Part shown: positions 9,517 to 18,984 of the stretch, piece after piece
How positions within the stretch are numbered: the first letter of the stretch is position 1
How the letters are laid out: the number at the start of each line of letters is the position of its first letter
Assembly (NCBI RefSeq): GCF_013410405.1
Contig: NZ_JACCFK010000001.1
Coordinates: forward strand, 4,526,001 to 4,590,000
DNA from: Amycolatopsis endophytica
GTDB lineage: Bacteria > Actinomycetota > Actinomycetes > Mycobacteriales > Pseudonocardiaceae
Length of the DNA: 64,000 nucleotides
Reading direction: 5' to 3'
Made by a program: the position numbers and the translations under genes
Notes under the pieces: model-generated
Databases searched by the model: none
What the model was told of the DNA's origin: nothing
What the model saw: only the letters and a program-made list of their open reading frames with translations

Positions 9517-10266
9517 TCAGGTCGTGGGCAGCTTGCCCGCCGCGGTGCGGTCGAGCAGCCACAGCGTCCGCTGCTGCCCCCGCGCCCCGGCCACCGGAAC
9601 CTGCACCTCGCTCGCACCGGACAGGGCGAGCGCGACCGCCTCCGCCTTCGCCTCGCCCGTCGTCATCAGCCACACGTCGTGCGCGCGGCGGATCGCGGGC
9701 AGCGTCAGCGAAACGCGCGTCGGCGGCGGCTTCGGGCAGTCGCGTACGGCCACCACCGACCGCTCGGTCTCGTGCACCGCGGGCGAATCGGGGAACACCG
9801 AAGCGGTGTGCCCCTCGCCGCCGAGGCCGAGCAGACAGATGTCGAACTCCGGCACGTCGCTCCCGGCCGGGGCGTTGTCCGCCAGCACCCGCGCGTACGC
9901 GGCGGCGGCCGCGTCCACGTCGTCGCCGAACTCGCCGTCCGAGGCCGCCATCGCGTGCACCCGCTTCGGGTCGACGGGCACGTGGTCGAGCAGCGCCTCG
10001 CGGGCCTGCTTCTCGTTGCGCTCGTCGTCGTCCGCGGGCACGAACCGCTCGTCGCCCCAGTAGAAGTCCAGGCGCGACCAGTCGACCGCGTCACGGGCGG
10101 GGGAGCGGCGCAGCTGCTCCAGCACCGCGATCCCGGTGCCGCCGCCGGTCAGCACCAGCGACGCCGACCCCTTCGCGGCCTGCAGGTCGGCCAGGCGCGT
10201 GACCAGCCGGGCCGCCGCCGCGGCCGCGAGCAGCTCACCGCCGGAGTAGACCACCACCTCGGCCAT
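9517..10266 (-). CDS. pgl: 6-phosphogluconolactonase
   Basis: Hydrolyses 6-phosphogluconolactone to 6-phosphogluconate, step two of the oxidative pentose-phosphate pathway. The 249-residue protein carries LVLTGGGTGIAVLEQL (sugar-phosphate loop), DFYWGDERFVPADDDERN, and the catalytic-region motif LLGLGGEGHTASVFPDS. The ATG overlaps the opcA stop by one base (TGATG). Upstream in-frame codons are antisense-like Arg/Gly sequence and were excluded. It is the last gene of the operon, followed by a strong hairpin terminator. Confidence 0.95.
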   Translation of the reverse strand: MAEVVVYSGGELLAAAAAARLVTRLADLQAAKGSASLVLTGGGTGIAVLEQLRRSPARDAVDWSRLDFYWGDERFVPADDDERNEKQAREALLDHVPVDPKRVHAMAASDGEFGDDVDAAAAAYARVLADNAPAGSDVPEFDICLLGLGGEGHTASVFPDSPAVHETERSVVAVRDCPKPPPTRVSLTLPAIRRAHDVWLMTTGEAKAEAVALALSGASEVQVPVAGARGQQRTLWLLDRTAAGKLPTT

Positions 10267-11237
10267 CACGCGCCCGCTTTCGACTTCGCCGGCTTCTTCG
10301 CGGGCGCCTTCTTCGCCGCACCGGAGGCCAGCTTGTCCAGACCCTGCAGCGACGCCTCGAAGATCTCGTCCGGGTCGAGGCGCCGCAGCTCCTCGATCAG
10401 GCAATCCTTCGTGTTGCGCCGGTGCAGCGCGATGCGCCGCGTGGGCTGACCGGGCTGCATCAGCGTGCCGATCTTGCCGTCCGGCCGGTGCAGCTCGATC
10501 GCCCCGGACCGGCGCTCCAGCGCCACCGACACGATGCCCTGCGCCGTGGTCGTCTTGACCCGCCGCACCGGCACCTTCAGGTACTCGGCGAGCCAGCCCG
10601 CCAGCAGCTCGGTGGACGGCGAGTCCGCCTCACCGGTCACCGTCGCGGCGCTGACCTTCTCGTACGGCGGCAGGTCCAGCGCCGCGACCAGCTGGGCACG
10701 CCAGTTGGTCAGGCGCGTCCAGGCCAGGTCGGTGTCGCCGGGCACGTACGCCTTGCGGCGCGCGCCCAGAGCTCTTATCGGGTTCCGCTCGGCGGCCGAG
10801 TCGGTGATGCGCCGCTGCGCGAGCTCGCCGATCGGGTCCTGCGACGGCACCTTCGGCCCGGAACTGGGCCACCACGCCACGATCGGCGCATCGGGCAGCA
10901 GCAGCGGGATCACCGCGCTCTGCCCCTGCGAGGCCAGCGGGCCGTACAGCCGCAGGATGATCACCTCGCTCGCGCCGGCGTCACCGCCCACGCGGATCTG
11001 GGCGTCGATCCGGGCCGCGGCCGTGCGCGATCCGCGCGCCAGCACGATCACCCGGCACGGGTGCTCGCGGCTGGCCTCGTTGGCCGCGTCGATGTGTGCT
11101 TCCAGGTGCTCGCCGTCGTCGTCGACGATCACCAGCGTCAGCACCCGGCCCAGCGCGACGGCACCGCCGCGCTCACGCAGCTCGACCATCTTCCGGTTGA
11201 CCTGCGAGGTCGTGGTCGAGGGCAGGTCGATGATCAC
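10266..11237 (-). CDS. opcA: Glucose-6-phosphate dehydrogenase assembly protein OpcA
   Basis: OpcA is needed for assembly and redox control of the adjacent Zwf in cyanobacteria and actinobacteria. The protein has 323 residues. An N-terminal VIIDLPSTTTSQVNRKM, the central LLLPDAPIVAWWPSSGP and the C-terminal MQPGQPTRRIALHRRNTKDCLIEELRRLDPDEIFEASL are hallmark segments. The tail is Lys/Ala-rich (KKAPAKKPAKSKAGA). The GTG start sits in a GTGA overlap with the zwf stop, indicating translational coupling with its target enzyme. Confidence 0.95.
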   Translation of the reverse strand: MIIDLPSTTTSQVNRKMVELRERGGAVALGRVLTLVIVDDDGEHLEAHIDAANEASREHPCRVIVLARGSRTAAARIDAQIRVGGDAGASEVIILRLYGPLASQGQSAVIPLLLPDAPIVAWWPSSGPKVPSQDPIGELAQRRITDSAAERNPIRALGARRKAYVPGDTDLAWTRLTNWRAQLVAALDLPPYEKVSAATVTGEADSPSTELLAGWLAEYLKVPVRRVKTTTAQGIVSVALERRSGAIELHRPDGKIGTLMQPGQPTRRIALHRRNTKDCLIEELRRLDPDEIFEASLQGLDKLASGAAKKAPAKKPAKSKAGA

Positions 11238-12766
11238 GGGCGCCTCCAGTTGCGGCCGCTGCGCTCCAGAACCTCGTCCGCGGTGCCCGGGCCCCAGGTG
11301 CCCGGCGCGTAGGGCTCCGGCGCGCCGTTCTTGGCCCAGAAGTCCAGGATCGGGTCGAGGATCTCCCAGGACAGCTCGACCTCTTCGTTGACCGGGAACA
11401 GCGACGGCTCCCCGAGCAGCACGTCGAGGATCAGCCGCTCGTAGGCCTCCGGCGAGGACTCGGTGAACGCGTGCCCGTAGCCGAAGTCCATCGTGACGTC
11501 GCGGACCTCCATCGTGGTGCCCGGCACCTTGGAACCGAACCGCAGCGTCACACCCTCGTCCGGCTGCACCCGGATCACCAGGGCGTTCTGCCCCAGCTCC
11601 TCCGTCGAGGTGTAGTCGAAGGGCAGGTGCGGCGCCCGCTTGAACACGATGGCGATCTCGGTGACCCGGCGGCCCAGCCGCTTGCCGGTGCGCAGGTAGA
11701 ACGGCACCCCGGCCCAGCGCCGGTTCTGCACCTCCAGCGACACCGCGGCGTAGGTCTCGGTGGTCGAGTCCTTGGCGAACCCGGCCTCCTGCAGCAGGCC
11801 CGGCACCTTCTTGCCGCCCTGCCAGCCGCCGGTGTACTGGCCGCGCGCGGTGGTCTCGTCGAAGGGCCGCATCGGCTTGATGGCCCGCAGCACCTTGATC
11901 TTCTCGGCCCGCAGCGCCCGCGGCTCGAACGACAGCGGCTCTTCCATCGCGGTGAACGCGAGCAGCTGGAGGAGGTGGTTCTGGATCACGTCGCGCGCCG
12001 CGCCGATGCCGTCGTAGTACCCGGCGCGGCCGCCCAGCCCGATGTCCTCGGCCATCGTGATCTGGACGTGGTCGACGTAGTTGGCGTTCCAGATCGGTTC
12101 GAACAGCTGGTTGGCGAAGCGCAGCGCGAGGATGTTCTGGACGGTCTCCTTGCCGAGGTAGTGGTCGATGCGGAACACCGACTCCTCGGGGAAGACGTCG
12201 TTGACGATCCCGTTGAGTTCCTTGGCGCTGGCCAGGTCGTGCCCGAACGGCTTCTCGATCACCACGCGGCGCCACGACTCGTCGTCGGCCGCGGCCAGAC
12301 CGGACCGCGCGAGCTGCTTGGTGACCACCGGGAACGCGCTCGGCGGGATCGACAGGTAGAACGCGGTGTTGCCACCGGTGCCGCGTTCGGCGTCCAGGTC
12401 GCGCACCGTCTGCGCGAGCCGGTCGAACGCGTCGTCGTCGTCGAAGGTGCCCTGCACGAAGCGGATGCCTTCGGCGAGCCGGTTCCAGACCGACTCGCGG
12501 AACGGGGTCCGGGCGTGCTCGGCGACCGCGTCGTGGACCAGCTGACCGAAGTCCTCGTTCTCCCAGTCCCGCCGGGCGAAGCCGACCAGGGAGAACCCGG
12601 CGGGCAGCAGCCCGCGGTTGGCGAGGTCGTAGATCGCCGGCATCAGCTTCTTGCGGGAGAGGTCACCGGTGACGCCGAAGATCACCAGGCTGGACGGCCC
12701 GGCGATCCTCGGCAGCCGCTTGTCCCTCGGGTCCCGCAGCGGGTTGTTCCACCTGGGTGGAGTCAC
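11234..12766 (-). CDS. zwf: Glucose-6-phosphate 1-dehydrogenase
   Basis: Oxidises glucose-6-phosphate to the lactone with NADP+. The 510-residue protein has the N-terminal Rossmann motif IFGVTGDLSRKKLMPAIYDL, the active-site RIDHYLGKETVQN with its catalytic His region, and EKPFGHDLASA. Starts with GTG in a GTGA overlap with the pgi stop. It is flanked by opcA and pgl downstream and by pgi, whose product competes for the same substrate, upstream. Confidence 0.97.
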   Translation of the reverse strand: MTPPRWNNPLRDPRDKRLPRIAGPSSLVIFGVTGDLSRKKLMPAIYDLANRGLLPAGFSLVGFARRDWENEDFGQLVHDAVAEHARTPFRESVWNRLAEGIRFVQGTFDDDDAFDRLAQTVRDLDAERGTGGNTAFYLSIPPSAFPVVTKQLARSGLAAADDESWRRVVIEKPFGHDLASAKELNGIVNDVFPEESVFRIDHYLGKETVQNILALRFANQLFEPIWNANYVDHVQITMAEDIGLGGRAGYYDGIGAARDVIQNHLLQLLAFTAMEEPLSFEPRALRAEKIKVLRAIKPMRPFDETTARGQYTGGWQGGKKVPGLLQEAGFAKDSTTETYAAVSLEVQNRRWAGVPFYLRTGKRLGRRVTEIAIVFKRAPHLPFDYTSTEELGQNALVIRVQPDEGVTLRFGSKVPGTTMEVRDVTMDFGYGHAFTESSPEAYERLILDVLLGEPSLFPVNEEVELSWEILDPILDFWAKNGAPEPYAPGTWGPGTADEVLERSGRNWRRP

Positions 12767-14382
12767 TCGCCAACCTCCTGTACGGCGCGCATCAGTTCGG
12801 CCAGGCCCGCGGCACGGTCGGTCAGGTGCAGCCGCAGCACCGGGCGGCCGTGCTCGGTGAGCACCTGGCCGTCACCCAGCGCCTGCGCGTGCTGCAGCTG
12901 GCCCAGGGTGTAGGGCCGGTCCGGCACGTCCAGATCGGACTCGGCGGCGCCGGTGATCTGCAGGAAGATGCCGTTCTGGTGACCGCCCTTGTGGTACTGG
13001 CCGGTCGAGTGCAGGAACCGCGGCCCCCACCCGAACGTGGTCTGCAGCCCGGTCCGCCGGGCCAGTTCCGGGCGCAGCAGCGACGCCGAGGCGTCGTCGA
13101 GCCGGTCCAGGTAGGCCTGCACCGCGAGGTAGCCGCCCTCCGGCGCGCTCGCGAGGAACTCGCGCAGCACGTCGGTCAGCGAGCCGTCGCCGCTCACTCC
13201 GGCCGCCGCGAAGATCTCCACCGCGTCGTCCACCGTGGTCGGCGTTTCGCCGCCGGTCAGCTTCGACGGGTCGTCCAGCAGCGCGCGGGCGGCCTTCTTC
13301 GCGGCCTCCACGTCCGGCTGGTCGAACGGGTTGATCTTCAGCAGGCGCCCGGCGATCGCGGTGGCGAACTCCCAGAGCAGGAACTGCGCGCCCAGCGAAC
13401 CGGTGGTCGCGATCTTGGCGGGACCGCTGGCCGGGCCGACCGCGACCGGGGTCGCGTCGGCACCGGCGTCGGCGAACCCGGGTGCGGCCGGGCCGTCCAC
13501 GGCGACCGGCAGCAGACCGGTGCCGAGCTTGCCGGTCGACTCGGCGATCAGCTGCTCCGCCCAGTCGGCGAAACCCGTGATGCCGGACCCGGTGTCGGCG
13601 AGCACGACCTTCTCGGCACCGCCCTCGTGCGCGGCGCCCCACGCGGCCGCCAGCTTGACGGCCGGGTTGTCGGCGTTGTCCTCGCCGAGGACCTGCGCGG
13701 CCGCCGCGGCCTGGTCGAGCAGCCGGGCGATGTCGGCACCGGCCAGACCGGCCGGCACCAGCCCGAACGCGGTGAGCGCCGAGTAGCGGCCACCGACGTG
13801 CGGGTCGGCGAGGAACACCTTGCGGTACCCCTCCTTCTCCGCCAGCTCCGACAGCGGCGAGCCCGGGTCGGTGACCACGACGATGCGGCTCGCGGCGTCG
13901 ATGCCGTTGTCGGCGAACGCCTTCGCGAAGATCCGGCGATGGCTGTCGGTCTCCACCGTGCCACCGGACTTCGACGACACCACCAGCACCGTGCGCTGCA
14001 GGTCACCGGCCAGCGCGTCGGCGACCTGGCCCGGATCGGTGGTGTCGAGCACCGTCAGCGCCACGTGCTCGGTCGCCGCGATGACCTCCGGCGCGAGCGA
14101 GGAACCGCCCATGCCTGCCAGGACGATCCGGTCGACGCCCTCGCCGCGCAGCTCCTCGCGCAGCGCCTCGATCTCGCCGATCAGCGGACGCGACGACTTG
14201 TGCAGCGTCGTCCAGGACAGCCGGATCGAGGCTTCGGACTCGGCGTCGGACCCCCACAGGGCAGGGTCCTGCGCCGCGAGCTTCGACGCGACCTGGTCGG
14301 CGACGAGCGTGCCGACCAACGGGGCCGCCTTGGCGGCCAGCTCCTCGTCGCTGATCGTGACGGTCAGTTCTTCCCCCACCAC
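12763..14382 (-). CDS. pgi: Glucose-6-phosphate isomerase
   Basis: Interconverts glucose-6-phosphate and fructose-6-phosphate. The 539-residue protein shows GMGGSSLAPEVIAA, the sugar-phosphate SIS motif VSSKSGGTVETDS, DPHVGGRYSALTAFGLVPAGLAG, and the C-terminal STGQYHKGGHQNGIFLQIT. It starts at GTG 14382, 4 bp after the tal stop, and ends in a GTGA overlap with zwf. From memory, M. tuberculosis has tal directly followed by zwf2, so pgi is an addition inside this operon and links the glycolytic and pentose branches. Confidence 0.95.
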   Translation of the reverse strand: MVGEELTVTISDEELAAKAAPLVGTLVADQVASKLAAQDPALWGSDAESEASIRLSWTTLHKSSRPLIGEIEALREELRGEGVDRIVLAGMGGSSLAPEVIAATEHVALTVLDTTDPGQVADALAGDLQRTVLVVSSKSGGTVETDSHRRIFAKAFADNGIDAASRIVVVTDPGSPLSELAEKEGYRKVFLADPHVGGRYSALTAFGLVPAGLAGADIARLLDQAAAAAQVLGEDNADNPAVKLAAAWGAAHEGGAEKVVLADTGSGITGFADWAEQLIAESTGKLGTGLLPVAVDGPAAPGFADAGADATPVAVGPASGPAKIATTGSLGAQFLLWEFATAIAGRLLKINPFDQPDVEAAKKAARALLDDPSKLTGGETPTTVDDAVEIFAAAGVSGDGSLTDVLREFLASAPEGGYLAVQAYLDRLDDASASLLRPELARRTGLQTTFGWGPRFLHSTGQYHKGGHQNGIFLQITGAAESDLDVPDRPYTLGQLQHAQALGDGQVLTEHGRPVLRLHLTDRAAGLAELMRAVQEVGE

Positions 14383-14386
14383 GGCG

Positions 14387-15496
14387 TCAGCCCTTCGCCT
14401 TCTCGAGCTGGCCGGTGACCGTCTCCAGCAGCTCGGCCCAGGACTTGTCGAACTTCTCGACGCCCTCGTTCTCCAGCGTCAGGAACACGTCGGTGATGTC
14501 GATGCCGGCCGCGGCCAGCTTGTCGAACACCTCCTGCGCCTGCGCGCCGGTGCCGGTGACCTTGTCGCCCTCGACCTTGGCGTGGTCGGCGGCGGCGAAC
14601 AGCGTCTTCTCCGGCATCGTGTTGACCGTGTCGGCGACGACGAGCTGGTCGACGTAGCGGGTGTCGGAGTAGGACGGGTCCTTCACGCCGGTGGAGGCCC
14701 ACAGCGGCCGCTGCGGCCGGGCGCCCGCGGCGGCCAGCGCCTGCCAGCGGTCGGTCGCGAACAGCTCCTCGTAGGCGGCGTAGGCGAGCCGGGCGTTGGC
14801 GATGGCGGCCTCGCCGCGCAGCGCCTTGGCCTCGTCGGTGCCGATCTTGTCCAGCCGCTTGTCGACCTCGGCGTCCACGCGGGACACGAAGAACGACGCG
14901 ACCGACTCGATCGAGGCGAGGTCGTGGCCGTTGGCCTTGGCCTGCTCCAGTCCGGCGAAGAAGGCGTCGATCACCGCGCGGTAGCGCTCGACCGAGAAGA
15001 TCAGCGTGACGTTGACGCTGATGCCCTCCGCGAGCGTCTTCGTGATCGCGGGCAGGCCCTCCTCGGTGGCCGGGATCTTGACGAAGATGTTCGGCCGGTC
15101 GACGGTCTTCCACAGGTCCTGCGCCTGCGCCACCGTCTTCTCGGTGTCACGGGCCAGGCTCGGGTCGACCTCGATCGACACGCGGCCGTCCACGCCGCCC
15201 GAGCTCGCGTAGACGTCGCGGAACACGTCCGCGGCGTTGCGCACGTCGGTGGTGGTCAGCTCGCGCACGGCGGCGTGGACGTCGGCACCGCGGGCGGCCA
15301 GCTCGCGGACCTGCTCGTCGTATGCCTCACCGTGGGACAGGGCGTTGGCGAAGATCGTCGGGTTGGTCGTGACACCGACGACGTGCCGGTCACGGATGAG
15401 CTCGGCCAGGTTGCCGGAGTTCAGCCGTTCGCGGGACAGGTCGTCGAGCCAGATCGACACGCCGGCCTGAGACAGCTGAGCAAGGTTGTCGCTCAT
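14387..15496 (-). CDS. tal: Transaldolase
   Basis: Non-oxidative pentose-phosphate enzyme moving dihydroxyacetone units. The 369-residue protein is of the longer actinobacterial class. Visible motifs are [27 protein letters not shown] (substrate-binding TTNPT) and [16 protein letters not shown] with the Schiff-base Lys. Lies 23 bp after tkt and 4 bp before pgi, so it is clearly co-transcribed. Confidence 0.97.
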   Translation of the reverse strand: MSDNLAQLSQAGVSIWLDDLSRERLNSGNLAELIRDRHVVGVTTNPTIFANALSHGEAYDEQVRELAARGADVHAAVRELTTTDVRNAADVFRDVYASSGGVDGRVSIEVDPSLARDTEKTVAQAQDLWKTVDRPNIFVKIPATEEGLPAITKTLAEGISVNVTLIFSVERYRAVIDAFFAGLEQAKANGHDLASIESVASFFVSRVDAEVDKRLDKIGTDEAKALRGEAAIANARLAYAAYEELFATDRWQALAAAGARPQRPLWASTGVKDPSYSDTRYVDQLVVADTVNTMPEKTLFAAADHAKVEGDKVTGTGAQAQEVFDKLAAAGIDITDVFLTLENEGVEKFDKSWAELLETVTGQLEKAKG

Positions 15497-15519
15497 GACT
15501 TCATCCCCTTAGTGCGTGG

Positions 15520-17625
15520 TCAGGAGTTCTTGGTCTTGGCGAGCGAGCGTCGCGCGGCGTCGACCACGGCGTCGGCGGTGAACCCGAACTCGCGGAACAG
15601 GGTCTTGTAGTCGGCCGAAGCCCCGAAGTGCTCGATCGAGACGATCTCCCCGGCGTCACCGACGAAGCGGTACCACGGCTGCGCGATGCCGGCCTCGACC
15701 GACACGCGGGCCTTCACCCCGCTGGGAAGCACCGACTCGCGGTAGGCCTCGTCCTGCGCCTCGAACCACTCGAAGCACGGGACCGACACGACCCGGGTGG
15801 GCACGCCATCGGCCTCCAGCGCCTCGCGGGCCTCGACCGCGAGCTGGACCTCCGAGCCGGTGCCCATCAGCACCAGTTCGGGGGTGCCGGAGGAGGCTTC
15901 GGCGAGCACGTAGGCACCCTTGGCGACCTTGTCCGCCGAGGTGCCTTCGAGCACCGGCACGTTCTGCCGGGTCAGCGCCATGCCGGTCGGGTGGCGCTTG
16001 TCCTCCAGCGCGGCCTTCCACGCGCCGGCGGTCTCGTTCGCGTCCGCGGGCCGGACCACGTTGAGGCCCGGGATGGCGCGCAGCGCGGACAGGTGCTCGA
16101 TCGGCTGGTGCGTCGGGCCGTCCTCGCCGAGACCGATCGAGTCGTGCGTCCACACGTAGGTGACCGGCGCGTGCATCAGCGCGGCCAGCCGCACCGGCGG
16201 GCGCATGTAGTCGGAGAACACCAGGAAGGTGGCGCCGTAGGGACGGGTGCCGCCGTGCAGCGCGATGCCGTTGAGGATCGAGCCCATGGCGTGCTCGCGG
16301 ACACCGAAGTGCAGCGTGCGGCCGTAGGGGTTGGCCTGCCACATGCCGGTCGAGGCCTTCTCCGGGCCGAACGAGTCGGCGCCCTTCATGGTGGTGTTGT
16401 TGCTCTCGGCCAGGTCGGCCGAACCGCCCCACAACTCCGGCAGCACGTCGGCCAGTGCGTTGAGGACCTCACCGGAGGCCTTGCGGGTCGCGATGCCCTT
16501 CGCGTCCGGCTCCCAGCTCGGCAGCTTCTCCGCCCAGCCTTCGGGCAGGTCACGCGTGGAGAGCCGGTCGGCCAGCTTCTTGCGCTCCGGGTTCGCCGCG
16601 GCCCACGCGTCGTAGCGCTCCTGCCAGGCGGCGCGCTCCTTCTTGCCGCGGTCCAGGGCCGCCCGGGTGTGGGCCAGCACCTCGTCCTCGATCTGGAAGC
16701 TCTTCTCCGGGTCGAAGCCCAGGATCTGCTTCACCGCGGCGACCTCGTCTCCGCCGAGCGCGGCGCCGTGCGCCTTGCCGGTGTTCATCTTGTTCGGCGC
16801 CGGATAGCCGATCACGGTGCGCAGCAGGATGAACGAGGGGCGCGTGGTCTCCGCCTTGGCGGCCGCGATGGCCTCCTCGATCGCCACGACGTCCTCGCCG
16901 CCCTCGACGACCTGGACGTGCCAGCCGTAGGACTCGTACCGCTTCGCGGTGTCCTCGGACAGGGCGATGTTCGTGTCGTCCTCGATCGAGATCTTGTTGT
17001 CGTCGTAGATGACGACCAGGTTGCCCAGCTCCTGGCGGCCCGCGATGGACGACGCCTCGGAGGTCACGCCTTCCTCGATGTCGCCGTCGGAGGCGATCAC
17101 GAAGACGTGGTGGTCGAAGATGCTCTCGCCGGGGGCGGGCTCGGGGTCGAGCAGACCGCGCTCGCGGCGGGCGGCCATCGCCATGCCGACCGCGTTGGCC
17201 AGGCCCTGCCCCAGCGGGCCGGTGGTGGTCTCCACGCCCTTGGTGTGCTGGTACTCCGGGTGGCCCGGGGTCTGCGAGCCCCACTTGCGCAGCTGCTCCA
17301 GGTCCGCCATCTCCAGGCCGTAGCCGGCGAGGAAGAGCTGGATGTAGAGCGTCAGGCTGGAGTGCCCGGCGGAGAGGACGAACCGGTCACGCGCCGGCCA
17401 CTCCGGATCGGCCGGGTCGTGCCGCATGATCCGCTGGAAGAGCGAGTACGCCACCGGCGCCAGGCTCATCGCGGTGCCGGGGTGGCCGCTGCCGCAGTTC
17501 TCGACCGCGTCGGCGGCGAGCACCCGGACGGTGTCCACCGCGCGGGTGTCGAGGTCGGTCCAGTCGGCGGGCAGGTTCCGCCGCAGCAGTGGGTTGTTCT
17601 CGCTGATGGAGGCGATATCGGACAC
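15520..17625 (-). CDS. tkt: Transketolase
   Basis: Thiamine-diphosphate enzyme of the non-oxidative pentose-phosphate pathway. About 701 residues from GTG 17625. N-terminal ENCGSGHPGTAMSLAP, the ThDP motif GDGDIEEG-like ASDGDIEEGVTSEA with downstream VIYDDNKISIEDDT, the pyrimidine domain VWTHDSIGLGEDGPTHQPIEHL and a C-terminal domain are intact. Longer in-frame starts add a basic low-complexity leader; the GTG giving VSDIASISENNPLL has GGACGGGGAG upstream and fits the family better. First gene of the minus-strand pentose-phosphate operon, divergent from ctaB. Confidence 0.95.
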   Translation of the reverse strand: MSDIASISENNPLLRRNLPADWTDLDTRAVDTVRVLAADAVENCGSGHPGTAMSLAPVAYSLFQRIMRHDPADPEWPARDRFVLSAGHSSLTLYIQLFLAGYGLEMADLEQLRKWGSQTPGHPEYQHTKGVETTTGPLGQGLANAVGMAMAARRERGLLDPEPAPGESIFDHHVFVIASDGDIEEGVTSEASSIAGRQELGNLVVIYDDNKISIEDDTNIALSEDTAKRYESYGWHVQVVEGGEDVVAIEEAIAAAKAETTRPSFILLRTVIGYPAPNKMNTGKAHGAALGGDEVAAVKQILGFDPEKSFQIEDEVLAHTRAALDRGKKERAAWQERYDAWAAANPERKKLADRLSTRDLPEGWAEKLPSWEPDAKGIATRKASGEVLNALADVLPELWGGSADLAESNNTTMKGADSFGPEKASTGMWQANPYGRTLHFGVREHAMGSILNGIALHGGTRPYGATFLVFSDYMRPPVRLAALMHAPVTYVWTHDSIGLGEDGPTHQPIEHLSALRAIPGLNVVRPADANETAGAWKAALEDKRHPTGMALTRQNVPVLEGTSADKVAKGAYVLAEASSGTPELVLMGTGSEVQLAVEAREALEADGVPTRVVSVPCFEWFEAQDEAYRESVLPSGVKARVSVEAGIAQPWYRFVGDAGEIVSIEHFGASADYKTLFREFGFTADAVVDAARRSLAKTKNS

Positions 17626-17926
17626 TGAACTCGAACTCCCCGTCCTTCTCGGTGGCAATCTCTGTAGTTTCGGGGTCTTCGCGCGCGCAGGCTCCACTCA
17701 TCTCAATCGATCCCGAAGAGACGATATTCCTGCTGGCGGGCGTGCGCACGACCACAAGCGCAACCCCGCGCGCCAGCCTAATGGGTCGGGTACCCGTGCA
17801 CTCCGGCACCGACACACCCCGCCGTGTCAACACCCCGGTGCGCGCGCGGTCCGACCCCGGTGATTACGATCGGTCGTGGTGCCTGGCTCGCTCGGTACCG
17901 CCCGAATCTGACTTCAGGGAGCGGAA
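17626..17926. other. Divergent intergenic region between tkt and ctaB
   Basis: About 300 bp carrying the promoters of the pentose-phosphate operon (minus) and ctaB (plus). A GGGTACCC palindrome (about 17788-17795) and a TTAGGCT on the minus strand nearby could belong to a tkt promoter, but I see no matching -35. A CAGGGAG ribosome binding site supports the TTG start of ctaB. No coding potential or strong hairpin. Confidence 0.4.
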
Positions 17927-18904
17927 TTGTCGTTGGTGAACGCTGCGCACGGGCGCAGTGACAGCACCAGCGCTGTCGACCCCGGCGAGGAGCGCCCGCG
18001 AGGTCTGCGGCGCGCCCGCCGGATCGTCGGCGCCTACGTCGCCCTGACCAAGCCCCAGGTCATCGAACTCCTGCTGGTCACCACCATTCCGGCGATGTTC
18101 CTCGCCGCGCGCACGATCCCGTCGCCGTGGCTGATCCTGGCGACGCTGGTCGGCGGCACCATGGCGGCCGGCAGTGCGAACGCGCTGAACTGCGTGATCG
18201 ACGCCGACATCGACAAGGTGATGAACCGGACCAAGCGGCGGCCGCTGGTCCGTGACTCGGTGCCGCGGCGCAACGCGCTGGTGTTCGCGCTGGCGCTGGG
18301 GCTCGGCTCGTTCGCGATGCTCTACTTCACGGTGAACCTGCTGGCCGCGGTGCTGGCGATCGCCACGATCCTGTTCTACATCTTCGTGTACACGCTGGTG
18401 CTCAAGCGGCGCACCGCGCAGAACGTGGTGTGGGGCGGCGCCGCCGGGTGCATGCCGGTGGTGATCGGCTGGGCCGCCGTCACCGGCACGGTGCAGTGGC
18501 CCGCGTTCGTGATGTTCGCCGTCATCTTCTTCTGGACGCCGCCGCACACCTGGGCGCTGGCGATGAAGTACCGCGACGACTACGAGCGCGCCGGCGTGCC
18601 GATGCTGCCGGTGGTCGCCACCGCCGAGCACGTGGCCCGCCAGATCCTGATCTACTCGTGGGTGATGGTCGGCTGGACGCTGCTCCTGCTGCCGGCGACG
18701 AGCTGGCTGTACGCGTCGTTCGCGGTGCTGGCCGGATCGTGGTTCCTGTTCTACGCGCACCGCCTGTACTCGGCGGTCCGGCGTGGTGTGGAGACCAAGC
18801 CGATGGCGCTGTTCCACCGGTCGAACACGTACCTGATGATCCTGTTCTGCGCACTCGCGGTCGACTCGGCGATCGGGCTGCCGACGCTCGGGCTGCCCTT
18901 CTGA
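17927..18904 (+). CDS. ctaB: Protoheme IX farnesyltransferase (heme O synthase)
   Basis: Transfers a farnesyl group to heme B to give heme O for cytochrome oxidase. The 325-residue UbiA-type membrane protein has the two Asp-rich motifs: [20 protein letters not shown] in loop 2-3 and [17 protein letters not shown] in loop 6-7. It has nine or so helices. TTG start with GGGAG five nt upstream. CtaA, the next enzyme to heme A, lies at 40.1-41.1 kb; in mycobacteria the two are much closer, so the material between has been added here or lost there. Confidence 0.96.
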   Translation: MSLVNAAHGRSDSTSAVDPGEERPRGLRRARRIVGAYVALTKPQVIELLLVTTIPAMFLAARTIPSPWLILATLVGGTMAAGSANALNCVIDADIDKVMNRTKRRPLVRDSVPRRNALVFALALGLGSFAMLYFTVNLLAAVLAIATILFYIFVYTLVLKRRTAQNVVWGGAAGCMPVVIGWAAVTGTVQWPAFVMFAVIFFWTPPHTWALAMKYRDDYERAGVPMLPVVATAEHVARQILIYSWVMVGWTLLLLPATSWLYASFAVLAGSWFLFYAHRLYSAVRRGVETKPMALFHRSNTYLMILFCALAVDSAIGLPTLGLPF

Positions 18905-18909
18905 CGGCT

Positions 18910-18925
18910 CCGGGGAATTCCCCGG
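18910..18925. promoter_or_regulatory. Perfect 16-bp palindrome upstream of the HelD-like gene
   Basis: CCGGGGAATTCCCCGG is a perfect palindrome 5 bp after the ctaB stop and about 60 bp before the HelD-like start. It may be an operator for that gene or a short terminator of ctaB; there is no T-tract, which favours a protein site. HelR genes of rifamycin-resistant actinobacteria are known to be controlled from upstream inverted repeats, but this sequence does not obviously match that element. Confidence 0.45.
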
Positions 18926-18984
18926 CCACGACCTTCGTTGGTTCTAGGCCGACCGATCACCCGAAAGCCGAAAGTGGGTTGCTC

